Assembly (NCBI GenBank): GCA_013812995.1
Contig: JACCSL010000029.1
Span: 1 to 8,558, forward strand
DNA: 8,558 bases
Reading direction: 5' to 3'
From: Ardenticatenales bacterium
GTDB lineage: Bacteria > Chloroflexota > Anaerolineae > Ardenticatenales > Ardenticatenaceae
Shown here: positions 5,696 to 8,558 of the stretch, one piece after another
Position numbering within the stretch: position 1 is the stretch's first letter
Layout of the letters: every line of letters starts with the position of its first letter
Translations under genes and position numbers: made by a program
Notes under the pieces: generated by a model
Databases searched by the model: none
Told to the model about the DNA's origin: nothing
What the model saw: only the letters and a program-made list of their open reading frames with translations

Positions 5696-8558
5696 ATGAC
5701 ATTGTACACGCGCCTTGTGCTCACCGTGAGTGTCCTGCTCGTGCTGACCACAGCCGCTCTCAGTTATGCCCTCATCCGTAGTGCTACCGCGGATGTGGTC
5801 AATACCAGTCGCCGAGACCTTGAGGCGGTGGCGGAACTCCTCGCCTACAGCAGCGCCTTTGCGGGCGATGTATCAGGGCAAATGGAAGGAGTCGTCGGCG
5901 AGCATATGGTCGCCGAGGCGCTCCTCACCGCGCACCTTGTTCGCGTGGCGGAGGGGCCTGCCGGGCTGCCTCCCGAGGAAATTTCCGCGATGCTGACAGA
6001 GATCGCCGACCAGAGTGCGGTCGACGAATTCTGGATCACGGATGAGCGCGGTCATGCCTATCTGACCAATACCGGCCAGGACTTCACCTTCAGCCCGAAC
6101 CCCCTCCAGCAGCCCCAGATGTATGTTTTTTGGGAGCTGCTGGAGGGCGAAACCAACACTCTGATCCAGGAGGTCCGCCCTCATGAGCGCACCTCCGAGC
6201 TGTTCAAATATGCCGCCGTCTCAGGCATCGATCAGCCCCGCATCGTCCAGGTGGGGTACTCGGCGGACTTTTTGCAGGAGGTAGCGCGCAACGTGGTGAT
6301 GCAGCGGCTGGTGGACCGACTCACCGGCCAGGCGGATATCGCGTTCATTCGGGTCATCAACGAGAACAACACCACCTTCGTCACCAGTTCCCAGCCGCTG
6401 GAGGGATACAACCGCAACATCTCTGATCGCGAGTGGCAACTGTTGGGTGATGCACGCACGCTGAACCAACCCCGCTCCGAGTTGCTGGGCGATGTCCTCG
6501 TCGCGGCAGCCCCCGTTGTCGGGGCCGATGGACAGCCCAGTGGCTCCGTGCTGGTCTACCAGACCACCGAACGGCTGGAGAGCACCGCCAATGCTGCGGC
6601 GACCCGAGGGCTCGGCCTGACGGCACTAGCCCTGGCGGTCGGCATGATCGCCTCGCTCGGGCTGGCGCGCTCCCTCTCTCGACCTGTCCAGCAGCTTGGG
6701 CAGGCCGCTGAGGCACTGGCGCGCGGCGAGTGGCAGCAGCCGGATATGCGCCCCTCCCACATCGTGGAGTTGAACGCCCTCAGCCATGCTTTTCGCTCGA
6801 TGGGCGATCAACTTCAGGAAAGCTACCAGGAGCTGGAAGGCAAGGTGTCCAGGCGAACAGTGGAACTGGCAGAGCGTGCCGATCAACTCCATCTCATCAA
6901 CCATGTGGGGCGTAGCGCGACCTTCATGCTGGATGCGGCGGTGCTGCTGCCCGAGATCGCCCAGCGCATCCAAAATACCTTTGACTACTATGCCGTGCTG
7001 ATTCTCCTGGTAGACGACCCAGCAGAAGAGATCCGGCTGAGCGCCGCCGCCACGGAACAAGCAGCGGCCCTGCTGGAGCATGGTCTTACCCTGTCGTTGG
7101 GGCAGGGCATCATTGGCCATGTTGCCCGGACAGGGGAGGCGCTGGTGGTCGGCGATGTCAGCCAGGAGCCCCGCTTCCACGCGGACGAGCGGCTGCGTCT
7201 GGTGCGCTCGGAACTGGCGCTGCCGCTCCGCATCGGGGAGCAGGTGATTGGGGTACTGGACCTGCAAAGCATAGAACTCAACGCGTTCGATGCGCAGGAT
7301 GTGCAGGTGCTCCAGACGCTGGCGGACCAGCTGGCGGTGGCGGTACGCAACGCGCAGTTGTTCCACACGACCCAGGCAGCGCGGCAGGAGGCGGAGTCGG
7401 CGAATCATCTAAAGAGCAAGTTCCTGGCGAACATGAGCCACGAGCTGCGCACGCCGCTGAACGCCATCATCAACTTCTCGGAGTTTATATTGAGCCGAAC
7501 CTTCGGGGAGCTGACGGAGCGCCAGCAGACGCTCCAGCAGCGCATCCTGGCGAACGGCGAGCACCTGCTGGGGCTCATCAACGACATTCTGGACCTGTCG
7601 AAGATTGAGGCGGGGCGGATGGAGCTGGTGTGCGAGGAGGTCGAGCTGCGCACGCTGCTGGAGGGGGTGCGAGCCACGGCAGTCGGGCTGACGAAGGACA
7701 AGGGGGTAGAGGTGCTGGTGGACCTGCCCGAGGCGCTGCCAGCCGTGTGGGCGGACCGGGTGCGGGTGCGCCAGGTGCTGCTCAACCTGCTCTCGAACTC
7801 GGCGAAGTTTACGAGAGAGGGAACGATCACCATCTGGGCGCGGGAGCAGGGGGACGGGTACATGGCGATAAGCGTCAGCGACACAGGGATCGGCATCCCG
7901 CTGGAGGAACAGGAGAAGGTTTTCGAGGAGTTCCACCAAGTGCAGGGCGGCTTCAATCGGGAGTATCAGGGCACGGGGCTGGGACTGCCCATCTGCAAGC
8001 GGATGATCGAGATGCATGGTGGGGAGCTAACGCTGACGCACAGCGCGCCCGGCGTGGGCTCCACCTTCACCTTTACCCTGCCCTCGGCGGAGTGGCGCGG
8101 GGATACGCCTGTTTTATCTGCTTTGGGAGAGATGCCGGTAGCCCCTACCACGTCGCAGGGGCTGGTGGTAGTGGTCGATGATGATCCCGATGCCCAGGCC
8201 ATCTTCCAGCACGCGCTGGAGGCGGCAGGCTGGAAAGTCCACACGGTGAGTGACAGCCGCCAGGCAGTGACCGAGATTCAACGGCTGCGGCCGCACCTGG
8301 TGCTGCTGGACATCCAGATGCCCTATCTGGACGGCTGGGCGGTGCTCAACCAACTGCGGCAGGAGCCAAGTCTATCCCATATTCCAGTGATGATCTGCTC
8401 GATTGTGGACCCCAGCCAAGCGCAGGTCGGCGTGCTACAGGGGGTGAAAAGCTGGTTGGTCAAGCCGATTATGCGGCAGGAGCTGCTAGAACAGGTAGAA
8501 CGCTATGCGCGGGCTCCGGCGCGGGTACTGATTGTGGACGATGACCCCGACGCTCGCA
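5696..8558 (+). CDS. Hybrid histidine kinase B: dCache-HAMP-GAF-HisKA-HATPase-REC-REC (3' partial)
   Basis: This frame is open from ATG 5696 to the right edge (954 complete codons) with no stop. The first transmembrane helix is at about residues 7-27, followed by an extracytoplasmic sensor at about 28-303. The sensor is Cache-like (FWITDERGHAYLT, then FKYAAVSGIDQPRIVQVG) and unlike that of kinase A. The second membrane helix is at about 305-325, HAMP about 326-378, coiled coil, and GAF about 416-556. HisKA has His582 in SHELRTPLN. HATPase_c has Asn697, G1 Asp729 in DTGIGIP and G2 GTGLGL at 759. REC1 has an acidic cluster at 828-830, phospho-Asp872 and Lys923. A second REC begins with VDDDPDAR (Asp948-950) and is cut by the window. 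By comparison with kinase A about 115 residues are missing. All catalytic residues seen are intact, so the protein is likely a working membrane sensor for the binding protein 50 bases upstream or for a direct ligand. Confidence 0.93.
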   Translation, partial: MTLYTRLVLTVSVLLVLTTAALSYALIRSATADVVNTSRRDLEAVAELLAYSSAFAGDVSGQMEGVVGEHMVAEALLTAHLVRVAEGPAGLPPEEISAMLTEIADQSAVDEFWITDERGHAYLTNTGQDFTFSPNPLQQPQMYVFWELLEGETNTLIQEVRPHERTSELFKYAAVSGIDQPRIVQVGYSADFLQEVARNVVMQRLVDRLTGQADIAFIRVINENNTTFVTSSQPLEGYNRNISDREWQLLGDARTLNQPRSELLGDVLVAAAPVVGADGQPSGSVLVYQTTERLESTANAAATRGLGLTALALAVGMIASLGLARSLSRPVQQLGQAAEALARGEWQQPDMRPSHIVELNALSHAFRSMGDQLQESYQELEGKVSRRTVELAERADQLHLINHVGRSATFMLDAAVLLPEIAQRIQNTFDYYAVLILLVDDPAEEIRLSAAATEQAAALLEHGLTLSLGQGIIGHVARTGEALVVGDVSQEPRFHADERLRLVRSELALPLRIGEQVIGVLDLQSIELNAFDAQDVQVLQTLADQLAVAVRNAQLFHTTQAARQEAESANHLKSKFLANMSHELRTPLNAIINFSEFILSRTFGELTERQQTLQQRILANGEHLLGLINDILDLSKIEAGRMELVCEEVELRTLLEGVRATAVGLTKDKGVEVLVDLPEALPAVWADRVRVRQVLLNLLSNSAKFTREGTITIWAREQGDGYMAISVSDTGIGIPLEEQEKVFEEFHQVQGGFNREYQGTGLGLPICKRMIEMHGGELTLTHSAPGVGSTFTFTLPSAEWRGDTPVLSALGEMPVAPTTSQGLVVVVDDDPDAQAIFQHALEAAGWKVHTVSDSRQAVTEIQRLRPHLVLLDIQMPYLDGWAVLNQLRQEPSLSHIPVMICSIVDPSQAQVGVLQGVKSWLVKPIMRQELLEQVERYARAPARVLIVDDDPDAR
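6872..8558 (+). repeat. Long direct repeat, copy B (kinase core)
   Basis: This is the counterpart of 1965-3648, in the same orientation. The similarity begins at the end of the coiled coil before the GAF domain and runs to the window edge. Upstream of it the HAMP is only weakly similar and the sensor domains do not resemble each other at the DNA level. The boundary between conserved core and divergent sensor is therefore fairly sharp. Confidence 0.9.

Noticed and set aside
5766..5996. Plus-strand ORF of 76 codons inside kinase B
   Set aside because: It lies wholly within the open dCache frame of kinase B, in another frame, with no recognisable features.
7970..7990. Pro in place of Ser after the G2 box (GTGLGLPI) in kinase B as a damaging change
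   Set aside because: Proline at this place is common in other histidine kinases, so it does not indicate inactivity.

Overview
The window is a GC-rich bacterial stretch in which every supported gene is on the plus strand, closely spaced and probably co-transcribed. It holds two consecutive sensory units. Each pairs an extracytoplasmic solute-binding protein with a large membrane-bound hybrid histidine kinase. I infer a Chloroflexota-like environmental bacterium from the kinase architecture (sensor-HAMP-GAF-HisKA-HATPase-REC-REC) and general gene style. That assignment is low confidence because there is no rRNA or other marker gene.

Unit A (2-4401) starts with the C-terminal three quarters of a solute-binding protein resembling the 2-aminoethylphosphonate/Fe(III) binding-protein group. 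Two bases after it begins a dCache-type hybrid kinase. This kinase is broken by a one-base frameshift at about 1593-1596, so it reads as two ORFs (799-1647 and 1647-3992). Restoring one G gives a continuous protein of about 1064 residues. A stand-alone CheY-like receiver (3985-4401) overlaps the kinase's 3' end by 8 bp.

Unit B (4446-8558) starts with a complete lipoprotein solute-binding protein with a twin-arginine-type signal and lipobox Cys35. It is followed by a second hybrid kinase (5696 to the window edge). That kinase is open to the end of the window, with at least 954 residues, and is intact as far as can be seen.

The two kinases share their GAF, kinase and receiver modules at high DNA identity, including a 178-base stretch with only three differences. 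Their periplasmic sensor domains are clearly different. No transporter permease, ATPase, HPt domain or DNA-binding output domain is present. The best reading is a tandemly duplicated sensory cassette (binding protein, hybrid kinase, receiver) in which the binding proteins probably present ligands to the kinases. Established precedents for binding proteins working with sensor kinases are PgtC, HptA and AioX. The ligands and outputs are not known from this sequence.

No RNA genes, CRISPR arrays or insertion sequences were seen. The only non-coding gaps are about 44 and 50 bases long. I see no convincing promoter or terminator in either.
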